NCBI GenBank assembly: GCA_009823395.1
Contig: CM020502.1
Coordinates: forward strand, 14,863,501-14,927,500
Length of the DNA: 64,000 nucleotides
Reading direction: 5' to 3'
DNA from: Thamnaconus septentrionalis
Lineage: Eukaryota > Chordata > Actinopteri > Tetraodontiformes > Monacanthidae
Shown here: positions 1-42,480 of the stretch, piece after piece
How the letters are laid out: each line of letters starts with the position of its first letter
Position numbering within the stretch: the first letter of the stretch is position 1
Program-made: the position numbers and the translations under genes
Notes under the pieces: generated by a model
What the model was told of the DNA's origin: nothing
Databases searched by the model: none
The model's input: the letters and a program-made list of their open reading frames with translations, nothing else

Positions 1-2581
1 TGTCTACAATCAAGTGGTTGTGTTGGGGGAAGGTGCTTTGGAACTTTCATATTTGAAATATTCTGTGATTTGTTGTATCGTAACACAGCTTCTCCAGTCG
101 TGTTCTAGACTAGAGCATCAATAAGCGTTTGATTTGGATTTGGTTTGGTTTGGTCAATATTCAACTGCCTCAGCAGCAACGAGACATAGATGACGCGGTA
201 TACAGTAACCATGGCGACGATGTTTCCATTGTGGTCGGCACTGGGTCTCACCTTTACTCACCAGGACTGATACATTATTGCGGAATGCATGCGTCGCTAC
301 GTTCTGTTGTGCCGCCTTGTTGATGAGCTCCTTCACTTTATTCGACATTCACCGAAATAATGAGAAAGATTGTCATCAACTATTGATATGCAGGCTGCTG
401 AGTGCAGATTCTCCTGTGAAGTCCTGGCTCAATGGGTGGATGGGTTATAAAAACAGGATACTGAATTGGCACTACGGTGGGATGGCAGTTCTTTTCCAGT
501 GGCCACATGAGGTACTGCAGCCAAAAACCCCATGCGGCCCAAAAAGCATTTTTCCCATGGGCCGCCATACAAAACGAAATGGCTGTAAAGCGGTTGACAG
601 GGCAACTGCGACCTGCAACGTGGTTTATAATGAACGTTTCTATTGTCGATTTTTAAGTCATGGACTTTCAAACTTTCAAAAAATTGTGTAGGCCAGCAAA
701 TAGCCAGAAAATAGTTATGCATGGTTGTCACAGCTCTATTGAAATTAGCTTCCCCACATGCAGCCTCCCCCAGTTAGAAGCAGGTGCCTCTCCACTGTGG
801 CCTGTGTTGTACTTGCCGCCTCCTTTGACTTGCAGATGGTTGCTCCTGCCGTATGGCTTTTTTTCTCAAGGAAACAGGAATTTGTTAATGTGGCTTGGAA
901 TCACAAATGAAAACAAGCAAGTGGCTTTTTATGTTGCGTCGCAGGAAGGCCCAGGAAGGCTGTCTTTTCCATCAGCGCAACAATTTACACTCAGGGCTTT
1001 GCATGGCTGCCACCGAGAGTTTATTATTAGAAATACCACAGCCGGGCTCGCCGTAAACGGCCTTAAGTGGCTGTTAACAGCCACGTTGGCTCTCTCTGCT
1101 GCCCCTCAAGTACAGCGAGTCCGGCCAAAACTGAGGGAAGGCAGCTTGATTTTGGAAAAATGTTATTGACACCTTAACAACTTTGTTTTTTCCCCAGGTG
1201 AAACCCTTTTTTCAAGATGAAAAACACTGTATTTTGTGTGTCTGATGGCCAGCGTTCAAATCACAGTCTTTTTTGACTCCTAAGAAAAATACTGCGATTG
1301 GTTTCCCCATGGCAATGGAGAAAGCTGCCCCAACCAAGATCATCAGGGTGCTCTGACTGTGTCGACCCTGTAGTTCAGGGTCGACCTGACAGTATTGGGC
1401 TTTGACCAGAAACACACTGAATAAGCTGTTTTCTGCTGTCTGATCAGCAAGCCACTCACTCTAACTACTGCATTTGCTAACTCGTTCAGCAGCAAGACGG
1501 CACAAGTCAACTAATGGAAGTGATTACGCATCCAGCAGTTGTTTTTTTTTTACTTTGAAGGATTAAAGTCACTACCTGCAGTGATCACACCATTTCATAA
1601 AAGATGTTTGTTTGCCAAACTGAAAGTTTTTCTGGAAAGTCTCCATAAGGAACACGGACCTGCCACAGATGCTAATTTACCGTGGGTGTGTTTCACCGTG
1701 AGTGCTTGTGTGAACTGTTTTTCACGATAAACAATAATTTAATGAACAGATATTAGACAACTGATGTCCCTGGAAGGTTTTTAACGGTGGTCCACTGCAC
1801 TCGTATTTCAGAAACTGTGCCCACCTTTGTATGACCATCGTTTAAGACAAAGGCACCATCAGTTGTCTGCTACCTGCATTTATGGGTTAAAATATCAACT
1901 TCTGATGGCATTATGTCCTTTGGTGTCTTATGTGATCTTCCCCTCTTGAACCACTGGCTGAACAAAAAGAGGTGAAAGGTTAAAGGTCATCAGTTGGTCA
2001 TTTGATTTTACAAGAAAGCAGAGGTGGCCAAAGTATTCACATTCCTTACTGAAGTGAAAGTATGGGAACCTGTGTAAAAAAAAGTATTCTGGTAAAAGTG
2101 AAAGTACTGGCTCAACGCCTTTACTCAAGTAAAAGTAAGAAAGTACAGGTTCTGAAATACACTTCATTGAAAAGGACATACATTTTTGCCATTAATGAAA
2201 CAGTATTCATTGATAATTTGCAAAAATGAAAAACTTGTGACAGTTAATCTGGACTGAATTGACCAATGACCCCTAAACCAAGATACCCTGAAATAATCTC
2301 CCTCTAAAACAAGATCTACTTTTATATTTACAGTAACTACTCAACAGCAGAGTTCAAATTGCTCCACTTCAAACAACAATAACAAATTACAAAAACACTT
2401 TTAAACATAAAAGTAACACACATGTTTTTCAAATCTAAGGAGTAGGAAGTACAGACATTTGTGTTCAAATATGACGTGTAAAGTAAAGAGTTGTCAGAAA
2501 AAGACATACTGAAGTGCAATACAGATTCCTGAAAAATCTACATCTATGTGATGTGTTTGCTCTTGTGTGTTTCCTCCTCAG
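1..2581. other. 5' flank or first intron of col11a2; no exon found
   Basis: I looked for a signal-peptide exon ending in a donor of matching phase and found none I could support. The stretch is AT-rich. Positions about 2026-2190 carry an 'AAGTAAAAGTA'-type motif series (AAAGTATTCACATTCCTTAC, then AGTAAAAGTAAGAAAGTAC) that resembles a common teleost interspersed repeat; I do not assign a family. Confidence 0.5.
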
Positions 2582-33145
<30,564 letters not shown>

Positions 33146-33332
33146 GAACAACAATCACACGTACACATGCATCATGCACAGAACCACGAGACACGCACAC
33201 ACACACACACACGCACGCACTCACAGACACACTAGTAGATGAAAAAATGTTCACGCCCAGTAATTTGTAAATTTACTTGTAAATGATATGAAGCACACAA
33301 GCAGCCCCTCCCCACCCCCTCTCATCTGACAC

Positions 33333-33371
<39 letters not shown>

Positions 33372-33477
33372 CTGTTGTGAGACAACCACACACACGCCCA
33401 AGCACGTGCCTGGGGGAGAGCAACACCCTCCGACTAACTAATGGACGTCACTAAAGTGAAGAGGAGAGTATTTTTTT

Positions 33478-33513
<36 letters not shown>

Positions 33514-34760
33514 AAAACCTGCAAAGAGGAGAACATCATTTGTGCGCAACACCAGGAGAAAAGGATAGGAAAGGAAATCTAACGAGGAGCGGGTGCTCAG
33601 AAGGAAATTCACAGAAGAATTTTTAATGTTTCCCTCGGTGCCGAGCCGGAGTGTCGGGCCAGAGAAAGATGGCACGGCGGCGACTCCGGGTCAACACCTC
33701 CACCCCTCTCGCCTCAGTGCCTCTCATCCCTCTCTCATGTCTTCCCTCCTTCCACAGTGTCTCTCTGTTTGACCCCCACCTGCTCCCCACAAAGAAGGAT
33801 TCAACTCTTAAACCTTGTTCAACTTTTATTTCTTTTTGATTCCTAACATTCGCTTGGTGAGCCTCCAGGTCAGTGGTCACACTGTAGTGTGCGACCCGAG
33901 TCGTGGCTGCACACCATCGTCAGGTGCTATCTCGCAACCTCTGCCTTCTCCTGTATCGTATTCGCCATATACAAAGCTGAGAACTGAAAAAAAACAAAAA
34001 ACTGTGAATCAACCGACCCGTTGTTCACTTAGCGGCCGATCGTGAGTTCTGTTCCGTAGTCCGAACGGAGAACCCGCCCACACACTAACAGTTCAGTCCA
34101 AATTACGCACTCGACTTGTTCCGTAAGGGACAGACGATGTGTTCGGCGGGCTCCTCGATCACGCAGTAGCTCAGCGTTTCCACCAGCCCACAATCCAAAC
34201 CAGCACTTTGTTCCCTGAGAGCAATGCAAACTGTTAGCTTGTGAGCAGCGGCAGTACATTTAAAAGCCATTGTGAACTGGCCTGATCTTCAACGCTGTTG
34301 TACGTAGCATGGCTGTTTTTCTTCCTCTTCTTTTGAATCAGGCTACCAGGGTCACGTTACCACACAGCAGTATTTTGCTGGCTCACTTTCTGGATACCTT
34401 GATCTGTTTTGCATGCACAAGTTGCGATTTTCTACTTTGTTCTTGATTTTACCTCCAAGCATCAAACCTCATTCAGGGTTGATGTGTAATGTCGACATTC
34501 GGAGTCCCACCTCTTATTCTTTCTTTCTACGCCGGTGAATAAAACCTATGCTTTACTAAGCGCTATAATTATACCAAAGAATAAATGTCTTGCTCACTCT
34601 TTTTTTTTTCTCTTAGTCTCCTTTACAGTTTAATCAAGATAAACTCTGGGGAAAATGTGCATAACACTTCATTTGTACAGAAATAGTCATATTCTATTGT
34701 ATTTATTTAAAACAAGCAAGGTGCTTTGAGATTAAAAAATATCATTGACCTCCAAATATT
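33146..34760 (+). other. probable col11a2 3' UTR
   Basis: No open frame follows the TGA at 33143-33145. AC repeats and a T homopolymer (about 33470-33509) are present. Candidate poly(A) signals on the + strand are AATAAA at 34538-34543 and 34580-34585 and ATTAAA at 34731-34736. The true end is not determinable from sequence alone. Confidence 0.5.
33196..33370. repeat. (AC)n tracts in the col11a2 3' UTR
   Basis: Two AC/CGCAC-type runs, at about 33196-33232 and 33330-33370, lie just after the stop codon in the presumed 3' UTR. Confidence 0.9.
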
Positions 34761-36723
34761 CCAGTCAAATGTGGTATGTTTCATTTGTATTTATTTCCTG
34801 TAGCTGACAATCGAAGGTCCAAATGAAACATGTGAAACTCACTGGCAGCCTGAGCGACGGTGCTTCTGTCCATTCTGTGTCCAAGTTGTTTTGAACAGAA
34901 CCAAATAATCTGTGGCCATGTTTTATTATAATATCCCTTTTTTTTTTAGTGTTTTCATAAGCTGTACTGTGCTGTTTCATTTTTGCCTCAACTGTTATAA
35001 TTAAATGGTGACTCTCCAGTTCTGTCACATTTCCTTGTCATCGCAGTTGTTTTGAGTTTTGCAGGTGAAGGCTAAAGAGTCACGCTTACCTTTGCAGTCT
35101 TTTGTCTGAGTCTGCTGGTTGGAGGAAGGTTGAGGGAGGAAGGGGAACGGCTCTGTCAGCCGAGGTGTACGTCCAGACAGCAGGGGTCACACTAGAAATC
35201 TTTGTTTTTGGTCCTTTTTTTTGTCTTGTCTTTGAAAATATAACAGGGTGACTAAAAAAAAAAAAAAAAAGAAAAAGAAAAAAGAAACAGATTACCAAAT
35301 CCGACAACCGATCTGAACTTGACACTCTCCCACAGTGAATGACCTCAAAATTTAGTTTTTATTGTTGTGAAGACAAAGATTTCAATTGAAAAAAGACAAC
35401 AACTATGGTGCTGAAAGAGAAAAATGTTATTTTATAATGAGTGTAAGTAATATTTTTAAATTCATGTTCTGTAATATATAACCTTTGTAAAAAGAGCTAT
35501 CTGACTCTTGTTTTTCTTCCAAACTGCCGTCATCAGTGGCAACGACACGGCTGTTCACCTCAGCGTACTGGATGTAGAAGCTCAGATGTCAGTCATTGGA
35601 GGGACAAGCATGGGGCGCCATGCCGGCATAGCAACAGTTTAGTTACTAGTCCTCGAGTGAATAGTGTTGCTAAAGTCTATTTGAATTTGATTTACATAAA
35701 CCCATTAAAATGGGTTTATAACATTATAGACAATAGCATTGTGTTTTTATATAAAGGTTTTGCTCACTGAAAATTCAAAGTGTGTCTCCAAGATTGATGT
35801 TACTTATAACAGTCGTATTTTGTCTTATTCTCTGGGATTCAGAAAAAAAGAGTCCTCATCTGTTGGGTGACTACCTAAAATCTGACCACTAGATGGCACA
35901 ATTTTCTTTAAATTCTCTCAATGTTTGGGACGCGCAAACTGCCGCCTGCTGGATCACTGAGATTATTAAGTGTAAGTGTAAATTTTGGAGATGTTGAAGA
36001 AGAAACAGCGACATCAAGTGGATTTTAGATTGCAGCTTCTGTCACTCCCTCTCCCGCTCCTGAGGCTGCTAGTCAGGTCTACTTCATACCTGGGGACCTC
36101 GTCCACCTTCTTCTTCGTTGCTTTATTTGACGACGCGATTGTCCACACCAGGCTTCCTTAGAAACATGGCGGCGCAAAATGGCAGCTAACTGGGAGCAGG
36201 ACCCTCGCTAAATGTATATTCTTATACAGAACCGCTCTAAGGGTAGGAAAAGCAAATTACTTTTATTGTACTGCGAGTATACACTTCTATTAATGCATCT
36301 ATGGGGAGTATGTTAAGCTTTTACCAATTTAACAATCGTAAATTAAGCTAAATATTACACATTGGACTTTCAAATGAGATTATGAATCCAACTGAAACAT
36401 CTTCAAATTGAACAAACACTTCATAAAACAAGTTCACAAGAAAAATATGTAATTTTAGTGTAAATTTTAATTGCACAAAAACACATTTAAACGCTAAAAC
36501 AATCATATTTAACTTGATCAGATGAATAATTATTGTCAAAGAACAAGGCTCCAATTGGTCTTCACTGATGACAGTCAGCCAAGCAAATCTAGCCAGCGAA
36601 AAGTCCACCTGACAAAGAGACAAAATATTGTTTGACCAAGACATTCTGGAAATGTTATTTTTAAAGCATGAAATATCAACGTCAAACTTAAAACAACAAA
36701 GCTAATATACGAGGAGGTAAAAT
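34761..36723. other. gap between convergent col11a2 and hsd17b8
   Basis: I see no coding exon here. It includes an A-rich run near 35253-35285 and a GC-richer patch at 36050-36190 with ATGGCGGC and AAAATGGC motifs that may be an old repeat. The hsd17b8 3' UTR should lie at its right edge. A TTTATT (AATAAA on the - strand) at 36262-36267 is one possible poly(A) signal. Confidence 0.4.
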
Positions 36724-39700
36724 TCAGTTCATATGATGACCTGTAACTTCAATGCTGGCTCCTGTGATGTACCGAGAGTCATCTGAGGCCAGGAAGGCAC
36801 AGACATCAGCAACCTCTGGAGGGCGACAAAGGACAAATGTTTGAAGCTTTGACAAATTGCAAACAGGCATCTTCAGTTTGTGTTTCCAGCTAGTAACAGC
36901 GCTAGTAGCTAAAATAAAAAGGTTGTTATCAGCATAGCTCCTTCTAGCAGCTCCAACACTGCTCACATTGTAAGTCTACCATCACTGAAACAAATTCAAA
37001 TTAAAAATTAAAACCCTCTCAAAATCAAAGAAACCCTGATTTGAACTGGGATCATTAGCTCTGTTATTATTATTCCACGCACCTATTTATAGCTTTTGAT
37101 GATATATATAGCATGATAGATGTGGCATTTTTTTGCTTTCATTTATAACAAGATGAGAAATTCATTTTGCTGCTATGACTGTTCAAGTCTCCATTCTCTA
37201 TATACAGCACGATGGATGTCATGTTTTTCCCTTTAAAAAAAATCAAGCTGCGTGCTGGACAGCAGAGAGATGCAGCAGAACACACAAGAGCAAAATGTCT
37301 TGTACACGGATGAATCGACCGGGGAAGTCTTGTAAATCAGGGGTGATGTTTTTAGAGCAGTAGAGAGGCGTTAATGTGCTTCTTTACAGACCTGCAGGCT
37401 CACCCATCCTCCCAAGAGGCACCAAGGACTTCATCTGAAAGCATTCAGAGGCACAACACAATGGACAATGAGGAAGAACAGCACCATCAGCTGTGTTGCT
37501 ATGCAACTACTGACTAATGCAGGTTAACAGAGATCATTCAAAACACCTGTAGTTAACTAGTTATGCAGAGATTCATTGAAAATGTTTTGGGTTTTTTTAA
37601 ATGTAACTTATTTAAATTGATGATTATGAGTCTATTTACAGAATAATCCATTCATGTAGATACTAAAAACAAGTTTTTGAAAGTTCATTTGAATCTGTCT
37701 TCGAGTAGCTGCGATGTCAGACTGCAATCTAAAACTTTCTCTGAGCCCTGTGTGCGACGTACCTTGCTAATAACCTTCTCTGGAACTTTGTCCGTCATTG
37801 GCGTTAATATAAAACCTGGCAGCACGCAGTTGCACCTGATCCCAAACCTGGACAATCAATGACAGTGTCACCCATCTCTTGTTTTTCTGTTGTTTTGCCC
37901 TTTTGGTATGTAAAGGGAGTGCCTTCTGACCGACTGAGCTCTTTGGCGGCTGTCCTGGTTAAACCCTCCACTCCGGCTTTGGAAGCAGCATAATTTGCCT
38001 GCCCAATGTTCCCCACCTGCAAGAATTGACCACAAAGTCCCAGGTTGTTTCAGTGCATGCAAACATACATTCAAATTCCTCTGATTACATCACAAAGGGG
38101 CCTCAAACTTATAATAAATAGACAGATCAACAGATAATTGCTGACTAATTTTAGCTTACTTTTCAGGTTGTAACGTGTTGCTCGGAGAGTTAGAATTGTT
38201 AGCATGGGATTGTTTAAAATAATTAACTGTCTATAATTAAAAACCAGTCGGTTTGGTATCACACCTTTCCAACTATGCTCCCAATGGTAACGATGGACCC
38301 TTTGGGTGCCCCACAGGCCACAAGAGCCTGAGCCACGGCCTGTGTGACCAAGAAGGAACCCTGCAGCAAACACAGAGGGGAAGCTAAGACAAATACCATA
38401 GATAATAACAGGGAACCAGAAAACCAGAAGCTTCTTGCTTTGAATTGACAGTGCTTGAAACCACCACCATATCAGGGAAAATGTTTAATACTTAAATTAG
38501 TCTGTTACAGTTACAGTTTACAATTTATTTAGGGGCCAAAACGCATCATGCCTAAATCAACTAATCGTGAAGTTTATCCACTACATTTCTCTTTATATTT
38601 CAGAGCTTGAATTATTTATATCATAGTCTTCTGACTTCCTCCCACCATCCAAGGAGGTCATGCAAACTGGCAACCTAAAATTGTCAGCCGACGGTTTGAG
38701 CTGCGCGCGTTGACGGAGGCTGGAAAAACAACTCCTCTGGAATTGACACGCTGTCAGCCCAGCGTACCTTCAGGTTGACCTGGATGACTCTGTCAAAGTG
38801 GTCCTCCTCCATGTTGAGCAGGAAGTCATCTTGTGTGATACCTGCTGCATTCACGCACACAGAAGGAGGCTGAAAGTACCGTGTCTGTGAAAGAAGACGT
38901 TTACTGGGAGGAGAGAGCAGAAGAAAAGGAAGTTCTCCCTGCAGGACTGTGGAACGTCGAGCCCTGAAACCCTTCTGTGCAACAAATGGCAAAAAAGCCC
39001 AAGACCTCGAGGCACAACTATGCGTATCTGTGCATGGCAGGCTTTCCAATCTTGCTTATCTACTTTGTGTGTGTGTTGACTCTTAGCTCAGGATGTGTAA
39101 AATACGTCTAATTCACCCCAGAAAGTTTGTTGGTGAAGCTCCCATTCCAGCGCCACTTCACTGAAGAGACTCCCCGCTCACCTGGATGCTTGTGACCAGC
39201 TTCTTCACGCTCTCCTTTGATGACACGTCAACCACGGCCGCCATGTGACCCTGCCCTCGGAGGTCACTCTGCAGGCTGCCGACGGTCTCGTTGGCCGACT
39301 CGTCGCTGATGTCAGCGACCACCACTGAGGCGCCCTCAGAAGCAAGCCTCTGACACACAGCTCGACCAATCCCGCTGCCTCCCCCTCAAACGGAAGGAAA
39401 CGTGAGCGTGAGTCGATGATGATGATGATGATGATGATGAAGCTCAAACCTTTTATGATGACGGTTCATTTTAGCATCTTCAATGAATGTTTTACCAATA
39501 GATTCATCATTTAATTCACAAGTCACGAATGTTGCTTTGAAGATGATATTTACAGTTAAGTTGTTGGATGATTAATATTTGGAAGGAACGCAGGTTAACA
39601 TCATTGAACCGCATGGACCGCATGGTCCCCAGAGAAACGAAAAAGCAAACTAAAAATAAATACATACATTTGCAATTACACGACTTTTCATCCAGACTGC

Positions 39701-40113
39701 ACAGGTGACCGCTGACTTATGACCGTCGATCAACTATCAGTCACGCACAGTAACACTGATTACAATGTATTTCAGGTTGAAAGCGGTTTACGTAACTTTG
39801 ATGGAAGTGTTGGCGACATTGAGAGGGGACTAAAAAAAAAAAAAAAAAGGTGGTGCCTCGTACAAAATAAAAACATCAGTTTGACGAGACGAGAAACTCA
39901 GTCTTCAGACGAGGCGGCTGTTGCTTGTTTTGCAATCGTTTGTTTTGTTAGAACGGGGGAATTTTGACTCAAACGTGAAGCTTTAAAGAAAAGCCCGTCG
40001 TTATGCGCGTCCTTCCTCCTTGATTAGCCAAATTTGAAAAGAATTGAAAAGTTAAATACAAACGTACCGGTTACTAGTGTCAACCTTGACACAAATCTTG
40101 CGGCGGCCGCCAT
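36724..40113 (-). CDS. hsd17b8: hsd17b8, (3R)-3-hydroxyacyl / 17-beta-hydroxysteroid dehydrogenase 8; 8 exons
   Basis: Short-chain dehydrogenase/reductase. In mammals HSD17B8 works with CBR4 as the mitochondrial 3-ketoacyl-ACP reductase complex of type II fatty-acid synthesis and can oxidise oestradiol with NAD. Exons (- strand, 5' to 3'): 40113-40068, 39384-39182, 38869-38768, 38360-38265, 38016-37931, 37847-37763, 37436-37394, 36815-36724. They sum to 753 nt, or 250 aa plus TGA. The cofactor loop TGGGSGIG starts at T15. D40 at the end of the second strand favours NAD(H). The catalytic tetrad is N115 (VNLK), S145, Y158 and K162 (YAASK), and the family end reads [11 protein letters not shown]. 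Human is 261 aa, so the length is normal. The N-terminus [16 protein letters not shown] is basic and hydrophobic and could help mitochondrial import. The last exon-exon join restores GRMGEPAEVADVC. The ATG lies 349 bp from a possible divergent gene. Confidence 0.97.
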
Positions 40114-40461
40114 GACGTTTTGGTTTTAGCTTCTTTGTTGCTGCAGTTCTCCATTTTCTTCACTAGATGGGGTCATAACATCATCTGTTCCCGTGGAGCG
40201 TTGGAAAAAATAAAAACGTTAGCGGCTCAATTCGACCAAAAAAAAAAAAAAAGGTAAGATTACGCTTTTTATTCTCACACTCTCCATATGTCCACATTTC
40301 TAGAATCCTTTTACCAAGAGAAGCAGACAGTAGAACAGTCGCAGGAGCGCGCATAGCTGAAACCCGCTCCTTCCGCAGTGTCCAGTAGGAGACTCGCACA
40401 TGCGCAGTGTTAGTGTTATGGCGAGGCAGGGTCAGGCTGGCACATGCGCAGTGCGAGTGTT
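40114..40461. promoter_or_regulatory. putative bidirectional promoter of hsd17b8 with duplicated NRF-1-like motif
   Basis: CpG-containing DNA upstream of the hsd17b8 ATG. A 29-bp unit beginning CACATGCGCAGTG occurs at 40397-40425 and again at 40441-40469 with two differences. Each copy carries a TGCGCA core like the NRF-1 site (consensus GCGCATGCGC), a factor known to drive nuclear genes for mitochondrial proteins. No TATA box is evident. Transcription from this DNA is inferred, not shown. Confidence 0.5.
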
Positions 40462-41475
40462 ATGGCGAGTGTACGAGATGTGAGAAGGACCTCAGTCCCG
40501 TTCACAAAGAGGGAGAGTAAGTCTCACGTAAAGTTTTTATGCATGGTAAATGCTTAACATTTTAACGGCAAAATGAAACCGGAAGGGATCGTTACGTTAA
40601 TGTTACCATCACAACGACGGTGCTTGGTGTTCAGTGAGTTCACATCAATGTTAGCTTGCACTAAGTTAACCAAAATACTGACGCTAGCTTGAAATGAACC
40701 GCTCACATTTTCGAGTTGTTCTAACGCGTGCCGCTGAACATTTTGTTGAAAGACTAAAGTTGTTAAGTGGAAATATTTTACCACACAAAGTTCTTGATTG
40801 ATCATATTACAACTGCTAGATTGATTATATGCAGCATATACATTTCCATACATTAAATCGACGTTATGTCACAATCAAATTGACTTATATTAAATATTAC
40901 ATTTATATTAAACCGTATATATGTTAAAGTTTAAAAATGAAAATGTGTAACCTTATTTCAACAATAGGTCGTTCTCCCATTGTGTTTCAAAGTAGCTTTA
41001 AAAAATATCTAAAACATGCAATAATATACAGCATCCTGTAATTTTCAATTGCAGTCTTAATTATGAAAATTGCAAAGTAAATTGATGAATTTATTGCTGC
41101 GCAACTGTCACATGCAACACATGCAAGGTGAGAGTAAACTGTGTGAGAGCGATATTTTTTTTAACTGAAACAAACATCTTTACCAACTTCTTTAATGTGG
41201 TAGATAATACTTTTGTTAATAAACATATGTAAAACTTTCTGTGGCACTTCACTGTATTCACTGTATTTCTAGCAACTATTTCAGTGAAAGAGAAGAATTT
41301 GGGGGGCGGAATTCAAACGAAAATCTGCAACCAGGTAGATCATAAATTACATTTTTCAGTTTGTCAAGTCGAAAGACTGGCTCACTCGAATCAGCCTTTT
41401 GTTGGCTCAGCCCCAATAAACATTGCAGATACAATTAGGTCTTTTTGTATGGAATCCCACGAGTGCCAACATTAA
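40462..41475 (+). CDS. candidate two-exon small gene (85 aa), function unknown
   Basis: Not recognised. An ATG in good context (G at -3, G at +4) at 40462 opens a frame (begins MASVRDVRRTSVPFTKRE) that meets a donor with GTAAGT at 40517. An acceptor (CTGTATTTCTAG) at 41272 continues the same phase into a 203-nt exon (begins TTISVKEKNLGGG) ending at TAA 41473-41475. AATAAA follows at 41485-41490. The joined frame is 258 nt. No domain, signal peptide or membrane segment is visible; the protein is basic at its start. It would be transcribed divergently from hsd17b8 out of the same promoter. It may equally be a chance open frame or a non-coding divergent transcript, since the second exon is AT-rich and I know no homologue. 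Confidence 0.3.
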
Positions 41476-41490
41476 AAATACATAAATAAA

Positions 41491-42480
41491 TAATTTTTAA
41501 GATGAATAATTAAATAAATATAGGTACATTTTGTCTTTGTCTTTTCCCTTTTGTCATTGTGAAAGACAACAATAAAACAAAAACAATGACAAATGTTTTT
41601 GCCTTTTCCGTTTGCCTTCGCTTTTACCATCTGTCACACGGATAGCTGGTGGGTGGGGCTTTCCGACCAGGATTATTAGTCGATACCTGATCGCTCTATG
41701 GCTAGCATAGCTACCTCCTTGGGTTCATTTCCAATCATAAATAAATATGCCAATACAAAAAAGTAAAACATATTAATCTTGGGACACGGAAGGCCTTGCT
41801 GCAGTAAACCACAGTTGCAGTGGAAACGCACTCGCACTGAGCCCTACGGAAATCAGAGATAAAGTTAAATGTGATACGGTGAGTAAGCAAGACAAGTGAT
41901 CACAGTGGTCAGGATCAATTGTAAGAGCAGGCGTTGATCAATCGAAGCAAGCGGCTGTAGCAAAGATAGACTGTTCACAGCTCCAGTCAGATGGCCTGCA
42001 AAAATGATGGAGCAGCGAAATTCCAGTAGAGAATAATGAATTAGGAACAAGCGACAGGGCATAGCCCTGGCAAGCTAGGATTATAGCAGCTTTATCAACT
42101 GTTGGCTCAGCCCTCCCTTGCTTGAAGCTTTTTCAAAGAGGAAGGTTTAAGATGACTTTTAAATAAGGAGAATGTATTTGCCTGTGAATCCAGACTGGGA
42201 ACTATTAGTAATGAGTACATTATGTTTCTCAATTTTGAGTGGATGAACAAATACATATTTGTTTGGCACTAAAAAAAAAGAGCCGAAATTGTTTTTAACA
42301 ACTTACACTTGCAGTATAATATTTTATTTCAGCTTTATGAGCAAGTACATTTTAAAGTCCCCTTAGGAAGTTCCAAAACTTATCCAGCAGATGTCACTGT
42401 TTCTCCTCTGACTGAGGGAGGATATTCCTAATCATGGCGCTCAGATTGTGATTAATAAATGACACTCATCTCCCATAGTA
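41491..42480. other. intergenic, no gene seen
   Basis: AT-rich with scattered AAATA runs. No open frame with coding character and no recognised repeat beyond short A/T tracts. Confidence 0.4.

Noticed and set aside
278..691. Open frame with a signal-peptide-like start (CVATFCCAALLMSSF) as a candidate col11a2 exon 1
   Set aside because: No donor of the needed phase close after the hydrophobic stretch, and no similarity to type XI signal peptides.
660..1169. 169-codon + strand open frame
   Set aside because: No domain, no splice context and mixed codon character; probably chance.
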